26,470 nucleotides of DNA from Thermomucor indicae-seudaticae (GCA_000787465.1 JSYX01000502.1:1-26470); one strand, 5' to 3'; shown: positions 1-13,774, counted from the first letter of the stretch. Program-made: numbers and translations. The notes: generated from the letters alone by a model not told the origin.

Positions 1-77
1 TTATTCAAAAACCAGTATTTACAGAAAGTCCAGTGACCATTTATTTCTTCATGCTTTCAGTTGAGAGGGGTTTGTAA

Positions 78-2215
78 TTATTGTGGTTTGCGAGAGGATG
101 GAACGGAGTCATCGTCACCCAGGACAACTTCTTGACCATCGATCACGCGTACGGGACCAGTGAACCATTTACGACCCCAGAGAGCAAAGTAACTGCCCGA
201 AAGGATCATAATGAATGCGAACGGGACAATAGCGTAGTTCATGGTATCAGCTGTAACAGGCGCTTGAGTGGGGCAAATGAATAATGCGCAAGTAAAGATC
301 AACCAACAAGAGGAAATGATGCCGACCAACGTGCTAAGACGACCAAGATCCCACGGACCTTTTAAGGGAGGGGAGGTACGCTGTCAGACGAGAAGAACTT
401 TAGAGTGAACAGACTCAAGTTTACCTGGCTTGAAAGTTTTCCGGGCGACAGTTATACGAAGGAGAATTGGCACCAGATAGGATAACTGCGATCCAATGGT
501 GTTTACGGACACAATTGCTTCATAAGCCGTGCTATTGATCATGTACAAGACGCCAACGATAGCAGCTACGATAATGTTGAACCACACTGCGTTGACAGGA
601 TTATTGGTGTGTTTATCGAGTTTGTGTAAGTACTTGGACCATGGCATAGCGCCGTCTCTCGCAAAGGCATAAACCATACGGGATGAGCCAAGAGTTAGAC
701 TGCTGCCGCAAAAGAAGATAGAGAGCATGACAAAGATCAAAAAAACCATAGTCCAAGCGTTTCCAACGCCGTCCACAAACACTTGGACCATCTGCGGCTG
801 AATAGCATTTTTGCTGACGATCTGTGACGCAAAGTCCTTGACCATGAAGCTGACACCGATCAGAAAGACGAAGCCCGAAACGGCGTTGGCAGCCACGGCA
901 GTCAAGATACCAAAAGGCGATCCATGTTGGGAGTTTTTCGTTTCTGCAACAGAACGTGAATGACTTTTGATGGATTGCATCCGTTATTAATCGTGGTTTA
1001 CCTTCACTCATGTGAGCAGCGCTGTCATATCCGGAAAGGGTATACTGTGATTGTAGGATCACAAGCAGGAAGGCAAATCCGTTACTGGAAAATCCAGATC
1101 CATTGTAGAATTGTGTAAACTATATAACGCGTCAAGCTTGTTTGATCCGACACTAGTTTCGCCGGCGTAGCACTTACGGTAAAACTTGCTGTTGCCAAAG
1201 GTCTTGTTATCGCAAGACCCACAATGACAATGAAGAGAATGCCCAGCATATTAACAAAGACTATTGCGGTACATTTGAGCGCACAAGGTCGACGACGTCT
1301 ATGTAAAGAGAGCTTACAGGCAAATTGGTTAAGAATACCATTCCAGCTGACTGCGATCGAATTCATGGTCCCGTGAATAAGCAAGATGCCGACGTAGATA
1401 CCGTATTGCATATAAACGGACGTATCCACGTCCGGGCGCCTGGAGTATGAATTTTCAATTAATGCCATTGTAACTTTGCACGTCTCAGGGATATATTACC
1501 AAACATTAATGACGCCAGCAATGAATTGAGCAAGACCTAGATCGACGGATGTGATACCGACTAAATGGACAAAGCCATGCATTTAGCGAGAATTTATTGT
1601 CCCAAAAGAGTAACAATGACTTACACGTCAGGCCAATCCAGTTGAACCAACCGGTTAGCCAACAGGCTAGCGGCATCCATTGTGGTGAGGCCAAACGTGA
1701 AACCCAGAAATACAGACCTTAGGCAATAATTTGAGTAACTTCTCGAGCCTTGGGATCGTTACGTGTTCGATGTATTACCTCCAGTAGTCGGATACGCGCT
1801 GCAGATTTCAGCAAGGGACATAGCAACTACCATTGTTAGACTCCCCGTAATAAACCAGCCCCAGATGACACCCAAACTGCCAGCGTCCGTCATGGCATCA
1901 CCCCACAACTAAGCCCAATCCATTAGCCAATGAAATATTGGAGCGAAAACAGGGTAACACACGGGTGTCAGACCGGCTAGGACGGAGCAGCATGAAAAGG
2001 CAATAGCAAAGTTGGAAAAGGCCGAAATTGAGCGGCTTAGATCCTGGATCAACCATGTTCATCAGATATGAATCAGATACCTGTTGCAACTACAGCAACC
2101 CTACCTGAGTGTAACCAAGTTGACGTAAAAGTTGTTCATCTTTGTTAATGACATTTTTACCAGCTTCCACTTGCTTTTCGGTGGGTTCGTTTTCGCTACA
2201 AAGTCCAAGCACCAT
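78..2215 (-). CDS. GABA/amino-acid permease, APC superfamily (Uga4-like), 10 exons
   Basis: Probable plasma- or vacuolar-membrane transporter importing GABA or related amino acids or amines. Exons, in transcript order: 2215-2105, 2043-1963, 1908-1779, 1717-1625, 1560-1500, 1439-1318, 1260-1178, 1119-1002, 943-425 and 358-78. They sum to 1599 nt (532 aa), a usual length for the family, and all junctions keep frame with GT-AG ends. Family hallmarks read across the junctions: LGYTQDLSRSISAFSNFAIA followed by AGLTPLWGDAMTDAGSLG near the N-terminus, GGLYFWVSRLA, GITSVDLGLAQF, and YTLSGYDSAAHMSEETKNS in mid-protein. Many hydrophobic stretches fit about 12 membrane segments, and the C-terminus is short and hydrophilic. 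The ATG at 2215 gives a short hydrophilic cytosolic N-terminus. Substrate cannot be read from sequence; choline or other amines are alternatives. The family call is firm and the exact substrate is not. Confidence 0.9.
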
Positions 2216-2322
2216 CGATCTATCGTTCACGAAGGATTTTGGTCGGATAGATAATGGATCAGCTTGGGACGAAGTTTTAAGAGATCTTAAAGGTAGAGTT
2301 GATCTGTTGAGATCAAGATCGG

Positions 2323-2330
2323 TTTATATA
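2323..2330 (-). promoter_or_regulatory. Candidate TATA box of the permease
   Basis: The minus strand reads TATATAAA here, 108 nt upstream of the permease ATG at 2215. The position suits a core promoter with a 5' UTR of roughly 75 nt. The call rests on sequence match only. Confidence 0.45.
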
Positions 2331-3190
2331 TGGTCGCAAAAATTGATAGGGAAGAGAAAAAAGGATTACGGTAAGAGATAGAGAGAACTCTCAGGGGCGA
2401 ACTTAAAATCCTTGTACGTAGCTTACAGCGTGGGACAAAATCATTTCGTCTTAAAACGTTTTTCAGGCCCATTGTCGTGCTTACAAACGCAGTGACATGC
2501 ATTAGCGCGGTAACTTTTCATTTGTTTCTCCTTTATCTCTGTGTATCATTTTGCCCAGACAGATTAATACGATTTTGACGTATTTCTTCGACAAGCATGG
2601 ATCACCCAGTGTTTGATCTTAATACCAGATAGCAAGATGGCATTTTCACGGGATTTAGGTGTCCGTGCCACGTAACTTTGTCATCAGCAGCTTCTTATTG
2701 GTCTTCCTCACTGCAAACTTTGTCCATATCAAGGGTTTCTCTCTTATCTGTCAGGAGCTCCTGTTACAGTGCTGGTCACCTACACACGCATTGTATACCT
2801 TTCCAGACCGAGAACACTGTAAATCTCTCATGAAGATTAACGAACGGCGTGTTAACCTAAAACTAACCTGTTTCAGAGCTTCCCAGGGAGCTGTCATTAT
2901 CGGACACGTTACATTGCACATTGTATGTAAACTTACGCGTTAGTAGCACCCATTTTGCGTACCTACTATATCTTTTTTCCTTCTTCATTTCGCTGCTGGC
3001 AAGATGTTCTCCGGAGGCTTGGAGCCTTGCACTTCCTGATCACCAACCCATATAGCCAGCCATTGCTACACTAAAAAACTTGAAGCAGCCAACCCAATAC
3101 GGAGTGGCGACGGCTGAATTGATTCAGGGTCCTTGCTGAATCGGGCTTTTCTTGCACGGTTCTATATTCCACGAACATTCGTCTATTGGC

Positions 3191-3198
3191 TATATAAA
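3191..3198 (+). promoter_or_regulatory. Candidate TATA box upstream of the PPR gene
   Basis: TATATAAA on the plus strand, preceded by GGC. It lies about 310 nt before the preferred PPR start at 3511 and about 180 nt before the upstream in-frame ATG at 3382. If used, it implies a long 5' UTR or the earlier start. Confidence 0.35.
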
Positions 3199-3510
3199 AC
3201 TGAGGTCAGTAGAGGATGTCTTGCCGTGCGCAGAAAGGAGTCTAATGTTTCAAGAAAGCTCAATAGAAACTATGCTGGATACGCTTCATTTGTATTTCGA
3301 AACTGTTTCAATACGGACCAGATCCCTTCCACTTGGATACAATTTGCAGTAATATATCGAATGCCGTAGTTGGCAGTATGAGTGTGCCTGACTTCTTGTA
3401 CATGTTTCAGCAGACGTCCTTGCCTATGCCCGCCGACGACGAAAAATTTGAGCCCGATTTCTCCGGTCACCCAGAACAGACGACTCGACGGAGACGAGGG
3501 CTGCCCAAGC

Positions 3511-5796
3511 ATGTTTTACAAAGCAGGAACAAGGCTAGGTGCCGTCTACTGGACAGCCAGCAAAAGGCAACTAGCGCAGCGATGGTTACCTCCAACGCCG
3601 GCGATCACTCCGCGATCGAACCATGTCCAGCAACCATTGCTCGGTCGTATTCCACAGTCTCGCTTAATGGCATCGAGGACCCAGACAGAAAACGAGCTAT
3701 CCGTCTTGAAGCAGGCGATCGCCCAAAAGAATATTTTGCAAGCTCAGAAATCGTACGAGATTCTCGTTAACCGCAACGGAGACAAAGTCGATCGAGACAC
3801 GCTGCGTCAATTGTTTTTGCTGGTGCGGCGTGGCAAGCGACCGGCCGACTTGGCGTTCCTGAGCAACATAGTCGGCACAATGGAGTCAAAGCTCGGTATC
3901 GCACCTCAACCGTTCGAGTATCACGCACTCATGTACGCATATGGCGTACACCAGCAGCCAGATAGAGCGTACCAGCTATTGCAGGAAATGCGGGACAGAG
4001 GACTAAGTCCGTCCATTTATTCCTACAATACGCTTCTGGGGTGCTACAAACGTGCAGGCGACGAAGAGGGTGCACTACGCTTACTCGACGAAATGTTTGA
4101 TCATGACATACGCCCTGATGTCGGGACCTACAATACCCTGATCCACCTATTTGCTAGCAAAAACAAGAGCAAAGCGTATGAGTTATATGAGCAGATGCAA
4201 CTTCAAGGAGTTAAACCTGATGCGTACACGTATTCAACACTGCTGACGTTGGCCACTAAAGACCGAAACGTCAAAGTAGGCGATGAAATTTATAACCAAT
4301 TGCTTCAAGGCGATAGAAGCGAGTTGGACATTACGACGGTCAACAGTATGCTGGCATACAAGGTGAATGCAGCAGATGACTTTAACGGCGCTTTGGATTT
4401 ATACCACGAAATACCCTCTCGCTTCCCGGATATAAAACCTGATATAGTGACGTACAATTTGATGCTTGACGCATGCTTGAAGCTCAATAACGCGGGGCTT
4501 GCACATCGTATTCACGCAGACATGGAAAAGGCGGGCTGTTTGCCAGATGTCATCACGTACGGAACGCTTATGGATGCGGAAGCTAGGCTCGGAGACATAA
4601 ATGGAGCAATCAAACTTTTTGAGAAAATGACAGAGGGGGGAATCGAGCCGAACGATCGGATACTTTCCTGTTTAGCTGTACTGGCTGCCAAAGAGACATC
4701 GACTGTAGAACAAGTACATAGAGTAAACGAAATAGTGAAGCAATATGCAGAGAGTGTACGACTTAACATGATAGCATACAATAATCTGCTGAGCGGATTG
4801 GCTAGACACGGGAGTTCAGTGCAGGCACAAGAGCTCTACGATAGAGTCTTTCGGAACCGAGTACAGGACACAGACATTACCACCTTTACCAACTTAATAC
4901 TGGCTTACGTCAACAATGGTCTCGTTGATGATGCAATGGATATCTATTACGAGCTTCGAAATTATCAAGATTCGCCAAATGCCGCGAAACATCCGATACG
5001 CTTGGACACCACATTCTACACTGTGCTTATTTCCGCTCTTACCAGATTATCAGGCGAGGAGGCAGCGCCGATTGCTCAAGGTCGACCAGCACCGAATTAC
5101 GTATATACCGTCGAAGACGGTCCTGACCGGACAGCATATTTAGATGGCGACTCGCAGCCCTCACTGCTGACTGCACTTGCTTTGTTCGATGATATGCGGC
5201 GACTACTTATACGTCCAGACGCACATGTATACACCGCGATACTGCATGCCTGTGCACACTACAGAGATGTTCACGTACTGGAACAAATCCATAAGCTGAT
5301 CCGTATGGATCTTTACCTTGATCCGGACACAGCTATGTACAATGCACTTATGAATGCTTATAACCGGATGGGTGACGGCCACACGGTTATGCAAATGTGG
5401 GACACGCTGTCATTGTCATCCGCTCCTGAAGCGGCTATTGATCAAGTAACGCTTTCGATTGTACTTGACAGCTGCGGTCATAATGGATACCAATACAAAG
5501 CCAAATCGATTTGGCGTCAGGCGAAACGGATAGGGCTCCAGCTAAATACCAACAATTACAACTCGTATATTGAATGTCTCTGTCGGATGAAAGGAAGAAA
5601 AGGATGGGATGAAGCTTGGAGGATAATGAGCGAGGAAATGCGGCGTCCGGGCGATCGGCATTCGACACTAGACAGTAGACCTGTCATCAACGAGAAAACA
5701 GTCAACACTTTAATAAGCTTTGCACGGAAAAAGGGCTTCTCAGAGGAAGAACTGGATAAACTAGAAGCATGGAAGAATGATATCCTACATTCATAA
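3511..5796 (+). CDS. Pentatricopeptide repeat (PPR) protein, probably mitochondrial
   Basis: Intronless 761-aa protein. PPR proteins bind single-stranded RNA and act in organellar RNA stability, processing or translation. Degenerate 35-residue repeats run from about residue 135 to the C-terminus, for example YSYNTLLGCYKRAGDEEGA, GTYNTLIHLF, YTYSTLLTLA, VTYNLMLDACLKL, ITYGTLMDAEARLGD and MYNALMNAYNRMGD. The start was placed at the ATG at 3511 because the protein then begins MFYKAGTRLGAVYWTASKRQ, rich in basic and hydroxylated residues and lacking acidic ones, as expected of a mitochondrial presequence. The frame stays open upstream to an ATG at 3382, but that extension is cysteine-rich and does not look like a presequence. 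The C-terminal tail is lysine- and glutamate-rich. RNA target is unknown, and the repeats are too divergent for me to assign a named orthologue. Confidence 0.9.
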   Translation: MFYKAGTRLGAVYWTASKRQLAQRWLPPTPAITPRSNHVQQPLLGRIPQSRLMASRTQTENELSVLKQAIAQKNILQAQKSYEILVNRNGDKVDRDTLRQLFLLVRRGKRPADLAFLSNIVGTMESKLGIAPQPFEYHALMYAYGVHQQPDRAYQLLQEMRDRGLSPSIYSYNTLLGCYKRAGDEEGALRLLDEMFDHDIRPDVGTYNTLIHLFASKNKSKAYELYEQMQLQGVKPDAYTYSTLLTLATKDRNVKVGDEIYNQLLQGDRSELDITTVNSMLAYKVNAADDFNGALDLYHEIPSRFPDIKPDIVTYNLMLDACLKLNNAGLAHRIHADMEKAGCLPDVITYGTLMDAEARLGDINGAIKLFEKMTEGGIEPNDRILSCLAVLAAKETSTVEQVHRVNEIVKQYAESVRLNMIAYNNLLSGLARHGSSVQAQELYDRVFRNRVQDTDITTFTNLILAYVNNGLVDDAMDIYYELRNYQDSPNAAKHPIRLDTTFYTVLISALTRLSGEEAAPIAQGRPAPNYVYTVEDGPDRTAYLDGDSQPSLLTALALFDDMRRLLIRPDAHVYTAILHACAHYRDVHVLEQIHKLIRMDLYLDPDTAMYNALMNAYNRMGDGHTVMQMWDTLSLSSAPEAAIDQVTLSIVLDSCGHNGYQYKAKSIWRQAKRIGLQLNTNNYNSYIECLCRMKGRKGWDEAWRIMSEEMRRPGDRHSTLDSRPVINEKTVNTLISFARKKGFSEEELDKLEAWKNDILHS

Positions 5797-6383
5797 ATAA
5801 TTCCTGTATAAAAGTAGAATAATAGAGACTGTACAATGGTCAACGAAAATCTCGTTGAGCGAATTCATGATAGCTGCAGCTTGTTCCGCCAGAGGGAATG
5901 CAATTTGTCGGCGACATCAAGAGACCGCCCTAACATGTGCGCTAAAGGCTTGCTGAGACCCTATTCAAGAACTCCCCTTTCTTCCCTGTTTTCGGCTACA
6001 TGCCAATCACGGGAAAAACGAAAAGCACCAGGCTTCCATGGTTGTTCCAGCATAAATGATTGATTGATGTGTGATAACCTAGAATCTCAAACGTTGACGT
6101 TCGGATGCCTGGAGTAGAGCTCTTCGCTATACTCGCTGCTGCATGTGCGGCCTGCGAAGGGACTGATGCGTTCTTACCGTGTTTGTACCTTTATCCCCTT
6201 TGTTCTTGCCTCCCTTTATTTGCTCCTCCGTCCCTCTCACTCTAATACCTCGAATATTCGTTCTTAAGGCCGCCCTCCTATCCCCTTTTTCTCACAGACA
6301 CATACATTCTTTCTACACTTCTTACACTGTTACCGTGTTTTTTCTCCTGCTTTCCCATACTCTGCAACGAATAAACGATCAAC
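5797..6383. other. Intergenic region between the PPR gene and the septin
   Basis: Holds the PPR 3' end and the septin promoter. A strongly pyrimidine-rich plus-strand stretch covers roughly 6179-6360, ending about 25 nt before the septin ATG, as in many TATA-less fungal promoters. The ORF at 5836-6063 has no recognisable feature and is not annotated. Confidence 0.6.
6179..6360 (+). promoter_or_regulatory. Pyrimidine-rich core promoter tract of the septin gene
   Basis: The plus strand is dominated by C and T runs (CCCCTTT, CCTCCCTTT, CCCTCTCACTC, TTTCTCCTGC) immediately upstream of the septin ATG at 6384, and no TATA box is visible. CT-rich tracts before the transcription start are common in fungal housekeeping promoters, so this role is inferred by position. 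Confidence 0.35.
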
Positions 6384-8270
6384 ATGGCTCATGTAATTGC
6401 CATCATAGGCCAAGACTTGTGTGTTTCCTATAATGCTAATGTGGAGTGACATGTAGAGACTCGGAGGTCGCAGAAAGAACGTAAAGAAGGGTTTCCAGTT
6501 CACGCTGATGGTTGTCGGTACGTTTCCGCTTGTCAGGAACTAGGCACGATGAGTAAGTTCCAAAACGTAATCGACTGTATAGGTGCTTCGGGAACTGGTC
6601 GTACCACCTTTGTCAACACACTCTGCAACTCAAACGTGCTTGCCAAAAAAGTCTGCGATAATCCAGAAGAAGCTCATAATGAGGCAGGCATAACCATCAA
6701 GCCAGTTTCCGTCGGTAATAACTGATCCGCTTGCCTTGGTTGCGCACAAATTTGGCAGGGAATCTGAGCTGACTTTTTCTTTCTGCCCATGTAGAATTGG
6801 ATGAAGACGGTGTCAGGTAAAAGGAGCAGAATTCCCTTAGCATATAATGAACAGCCGAGTTAAAGAGTATCAAAAAGGATCTCCTTAACTATTGTTGACA
6901 CACCCGGGTTTGGGGACAATATCGATAACGAACGATGGTAAAGTAGTAGCACAACACGAAACTCTCAATTGTTTGATTTTTTGACCTGCGATGTATTTAG
7001 CTTTCAAGAAATCGTTGGTTACTTGGAGCGGCAATATGATGATATATTGGCTGAAGAATCACGCATCAAGCGTAACCCGCGTTTCCGTGATAACCGTGTC
7101 CACGCACTTTTGTACTTTATTATGCCGACAGGTCATGCGTAAGTGGCATTATTCATGGGCTCGATCTCTTCCTTTACTCAACTTTTCTGTATATTGTAGT
7201 CTTCGGGAGATTGATATTGAGCTGATGCGTCGTTTGAGTCCACGTGTGAATGTGATCCCTGTTATAGGTCGCGCTGATTCCCTGACGCCGCAGGAACTAA
7301 AGGATTTCAAAAGACGGGTATGTCCATGTAAAGGTTCATCATGCAATTAGTTCATCTGATCCGTACGGCGTTAGATCATGGAAGACATAGAGCACTATAA
7401 TATCCCTATCTACAACTTCCCATATGACGTCGAAGAAGACGATGAAGATACAATCGAGGAGAACAGCGAACTTCGGGTAGGTCGATTGACTCTGGGGCTT
7501 CAGATTACCAGCAGCCTTATTCGTGAATGGATAAATAGGCATTACTGCCTTTCGCTATCATTGGCAGCGACGAAGAAATCACTGTCGATGGACGTACCGT
7601 GCGCGGTCGCCAGTATCCTTGGGGTGCTGTAGAAGGTATGTCTGCGTTTAAAAGTCATAGGGATTGAGGGGAGACAGGAAGAACTGACTTTTGGTCCAAC
7701 CCCCTTTCAACGACCCCCCTTAGTGGATAATCCTCAACACTCTGATTTCGCCCGCTTAAGATCAGCCCTTTTAAGGTAAAAAGAGAGCATACGAGTCACC
7801 CGTTGTCGAAAGCAGCGTCTTAGAAATGATGTGCCCATAGCACTCACTTGCAAGACCTCAAGGAAATTACTCATGACTTCTTGTATGAAAATTACCGTAC
7901 TGAAAAGCTTAGTCGCACTGTTAATGGAGGTGAAGCCGAGTAAGTGTAACAACGTGTTTTTTAAGCTTACCATTCTTTAACATGCTACTATTGCCTTATA
8001 GAGATGCTGCCCTGAATGCTGAAGACATGGCAAGCCAGAGCGTTCGCCTAAAGGCAGAGCAGCTAAGAAAGGAAGAAGAAAAGGTAAATTGTGGTTTTAG
8101 GGCTTTTTTTAATCCGTATGTCTGATGAGACACGGTTATCATAGCTCCGTGACATTGAACTAAAGGTGCAGCGAGAAATTCAAGAAAAGAGAGCCGAACT
8201 ATTGTCCAAGGAGGAGGCTTTGCGTAGTCTCGAATCAAGATTGGCGCAAGCGCAGATAGCCGATGCGTAG
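6384..8270 (+). CDS. Septin, Cdc11/AspA type, 13 exons
   Basis: GTP-binding filament protein of the septin cortex, acting at septation, budding or hyphal branch sites. Exons: 6384-6392, 6457-6517, 6583-6714, 6795-6816, 6878-6937, 7001-7138, 7200-7317, 7375-7476, 7539-7635, 7724-7775, 7841-7939, 8002-8083 and 8145-8270, giving 1098 nt (365 aa) with GT-AG introns of 48-88 nt. Motifs in order: polybasic [14 protein letters not shown]-loop [10 protein letters not shown]3 [15 protein letters not shown]4 [10 protein letters not shown], the septin unique element (AIIGSDEEI, then [13 protein letters not shown]), and a C-terminal Glu/Lys-rich coiled coil from about residue 300. The P-loop carries Arg where Walker A normally has Lys, and NTLC follows it; this supports a Cdc11/AspA group over Cdc3, Cdc10 or Cdc12. 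The first coding exon is only 9 nt, followed by a 64-nt intron. Confidence 0.9.
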
Positions 8271-8552
8271 TTTCCATAATGATTTTCTGGAAGAGAAAGA
8301 AACGAACCGACACTCAGTTCCGTTATCTTCTTTCTAACTTATTGACGCCATTAACTTCATTTATTCTCGTTTCCTTTCTGTTCCTCTCGATTTAATTGAT
8401 ACCATCTTACAATATAAACTTCTGTTCCAATGCGGAATCGGACCGAAAGTAGCACAACCACGTCGGATTTTGCGCCATAATACTCAGAAAAACAGCGCGC
8501 AAATTCTGGTCTTACTTTCGTCTTTTCTCACTACTACTTTTTGTCCATCCAC
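8271..8552. other. Spacer between the septin and ypt6
   Basis: A 282-nt AT-rich spacer carrying the septin 3' end and the ypt6 promoter on the same strand. Pyrimidine-rich runs appear at about 8320-8400 and again at 8510-8550, just before the ypt6 ATG. No consensus TATA box or AATAAA signal stands out. Confidence 0.5.
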
Positions 8553-9635
<1,083 letters not shown>

Positions 9636-9850
9636 AGAAGAAGAGCTCGCTTTTCAACAATTATTATCGTCTATAATTCCACCTTCGTTTTTATACGAGC
9701 ATACCCTTCACGGCAATTCTGATCTATTCTACTTCTTTTAAGCTACTAAAAGCATATATATACACACACGGGAGATCTTGTAATTTGCAATTTCTTATTT
9801 CTTTCGCGATAACTTTTAGAATAAACTGAAGAATTGCGCGAATGACCCTA

Positions 9851-11681
<1,831 letters not shown>

Positions 11682-12149
11682 AGCTTGGATACTGAGAAAA
11701 AAGTAAAAGAGAATACGTAGATAATGCGGATTGGAGGGGCCTTTTCAATGCTAGTCTTCGCTGTCAAACAAACTTGGAATAGGGCCAATGATCGAATGTG
11801 TATCGTGCGCTCGCATGACGGGATAAACAGTGATGCATGGCCTTATTTGGGCTGGCCTGGTAAGCCCCATGCAGACGATTGGAGATCTCCTTTTTTCATT
11901 CGCTACGACAAGCATAATTCCGGTGCGCTCAGAATGCTATACACCTGTCAACCACGTGATACACGGGCTGTTGATGGTCTTGATTTTGCGCCACGCAGGC
12001 GCTTCGTTTGGGTCAACTGATATCTTTAATCGCGCGGTAATACGTCGAAACACTGGTTGAAGTAAGTATGAACCAGGATACAAAAAGAAAAGACCGGAAT
12101 ACGCCGTCATGGCATGCATGGTCATGCCTGATCGTTTTTTTTTTCCACG

Positions 12150-12200
12150 AAAGTACATTGTACTTTGACCAATCAATTTTGAATATAGCCTTACTTTGAC
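12150..12200 (+). promoter_or_regulatory. Upstream control elements of the guanine deaminase promoter
   Basis: Three elements cluster here. AAAGTAC-ATT-GTACTTT is a perfect 7-nt-arm inverted repeat at 12150-12166. TACTTTGAC occurs at 12161-12169 and again at 12192-12200, exactly 31 nt apart, about three helical turns. CCAAT at 12169-12173 overlaps the first repeat copy. A TATA box follows 14 nt later. The arrangement suggests binding sites for a regulator; which one is unknown. Confidence 0.4.
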
Positions 12201-12214
12201 ACATTTCCCCAAAC

Positions 12215-12222
12215 TATATAAA
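12215..12222 (+). promoter_or_regulatory. TATA box of the guanine deaminase gene
   Basis: TATATAAA ending 44 nt before the ATG at 12267, which leaves room for a short 5' UTR. An out-of-frame ATG at 12241 could lie within the leader, depending on the transcription start. Confidence 0.6.
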
Positions 12223-12266
12223 ATGTAAAGAAGCCTATCAATGAAACTTCAACCTTCCAGATCGTC

Positions 12267-13774
12267 ATGCCGTCGTTTTCACATATTGCATTTTACGGTA
12301 CTATTATACATTCCCTGTCGTTGACTGAATTAGACATCATTACGCAAGGCGTTCTTGTGGTGGACAGTACTAACGGGGTCATTGTGCACTTGGAACGCAA
12401 TGTGCAAGATGTGGATGCATTTCTGATAGAGCACCATTTGGAATCCTGCCAAGTAAGTAGACCCCTTTTACTTAACTACTTGTTACTCCAGCCTAACAAA
12501 AAAAAACTTAACTACTTGTCATTTCATTTCTTACTGATCATGATATTTCAGTTACATCGTTTAAAAGAGCATGAATTTCTGCTCCCAGGATTTGTCGATA
12601 CGCATGCTGTAAGTGCCTATTTTTTGCTCACGTGGGAAACATAGCAAATTAAGGGCTTTAAATGTATTAGCATGCTCCACAATATGTCTTTGCAGGCAAC
12701 GGTATGGATCTGCAGCTGCTAGAATGGCTCAACACCTATGTCTTTCCTGTCGAAGCATCTTACAAGTCCGTCGAATACGCTGAGCAGGCTTACACCAAGG
12801 TCGTCTCCCGGTTCCTGCGGAACGGCACAACAACCTGCAGCTGGTTTGCCACCATTCATCTGGAAGCCTGTCAACGACTGGTTGATATCGTCGCACGACT
12901 CGGTCAGCGTGCATTCGTCGGCAAAGTCAACATGGACCAGAACTCGCCGGACGACTACATTGAGCCATCGGCCCAAGCTAGCTTAGATGCAACCCGTGAG
13001 TTTATCGAATACGCCCTCTCGGCTTCACCTCTGGTTACCCCCGTCATCACGCCCAGATTTGCCATCACTTGCTCCTCTGAACTCATGCGGGGACTGAGCC
13101 AGCTTGCCAAAGAATACGATATTCCCATCCAAACCCACCTATGCGAAAACCACAACGAGATCGAGTTCACGGCTTCCCTTTTCCCATCGTCACGGCATTA
13201 CACAGGCGTGTATGACGATCACGGTCTGTTGACGCCCAAATCATACATGGCGCACTGCGTTCACATGCAAGACGAAGAGATCGATTTATTAGCGGCCCGC
13301 CAAGTCGGCGTGTCGCACTGCGCAAATTCCAATTTCTCGCTTCACAGCGGCATCTGCGACGTGCGTCGGTTTTTAGACCGAGGCATGAAGGTTGGATTAG
13401 GCACTGACGTTGCCGGTGGATTTGCCCCGTCCATGCTGGATGCCATACGGTCCTCGTTCTTTGCATCCAAAGTCTCGCTTATCCTCCACAGAGATCACCA
13501 CATGAAGCGATATCGACACCTGAGCACTGCAGAATTGGTCTACCTTGCTACCCTTGGCGGCGCTGAGGTAATGAACCTCCAAGATACCATTGGAAACTTT
13601 GCTGTGGGCAAGGCCTTTGATGCACTCTGGATCAACTTGAATCATGGCCCGATAGACTTGATGGGACACGAAACGCCGATGCAGATGCTCGAGAAGTTCC
13701 TGTTTAACGGAAACGATCAGTCACTGGCCCATATATATGTACAAGGCCGTCGAGTATCCGGATACGCACTTTAG
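12267..13774 (+). CDS. Guanine deaminase, 3 exons
   Basis: Zinc amidohydrolase converting guanine to xanthine and ammonia in purine salvage and nitrogen use. Exons 12267-12452, 12552-12608 and 12671-13774 give 1347 nt (448 aa), the family length. Intron 2 interrupts the signature LLPGFVDTHA/HAPQYVFAGNG, so the first two zinc-binding histidines (about residues 80 and 82) come from different exons. Other metal or active-site residues visible: IQTHLCENHNE (His about 237, Glu about 240), YMAHCVHM (His about 276) and VGLGTDVAGG (Asp about 327). The substrate-contact segment RFLRNGTTTCSWFATIH also matches guanine deaminases. It is more like guanine deaminase (HAPQY) than other amidohydrolases such as atrazine or cytosine deaminases. 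The yeast orthologue is known as GUD1; fungal naming varies. It is divergent from ugp1 and convergent with the 5-phosphatase gene. Confidence 0.94.

Larger units (their letters stand above)
2216..3510. other. Divergent intergenic region, permease / PPR gene
   Basis: About 1.3 kb between two divergent starts. The permease side holds a TATA-like box at 2323-2330 and the PPR side one at 3191-3198. Several short ORFs lie here (2659-2943, 3133-3369, 3152-3352), but none has a recognisable domain and the first lacks an ATG at its listed start. I see no RNA gene or repeat. Confidence 0.6.
11682..12266. other. Divergent promoter region, ugp1 / guanine deaminase
   Basis: A 585-nt bidirectional spacer. 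The guanine deaminase side has an inverted repeat (12150-12166), a CCAAT (12169-12173), a 9-nt direct repeat (12161-12169 and 12192-12200) and a TATA box (12215-12222). The ugp1 side shows no clear TATA box. Short ORFs here (for example 11724-12020 and 11937-12212) show no domain and are not supported. Confidence 0.6.

Noticed and set aside
2659..2943. 94-codon plus-strand ORF in the permease/PPR spacer
   Set aside because: It begins with GTG rather than ATG, has no domain and no splice or promoter support; eukaryotic genes rarely start this way.
3382..3510. Earlier in-frame start of the PPR protein
   Set aside because: The extra 43 residues are cysteine- and proline-rich and would bury the good mitochondrial presequence that starts at 3511.
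12110..12127. GGCATG-rich imperfect inverted repeat
   Set aside because: The arms do not match beyond a few bases and the CATGCATG core is a common chance palindrome.
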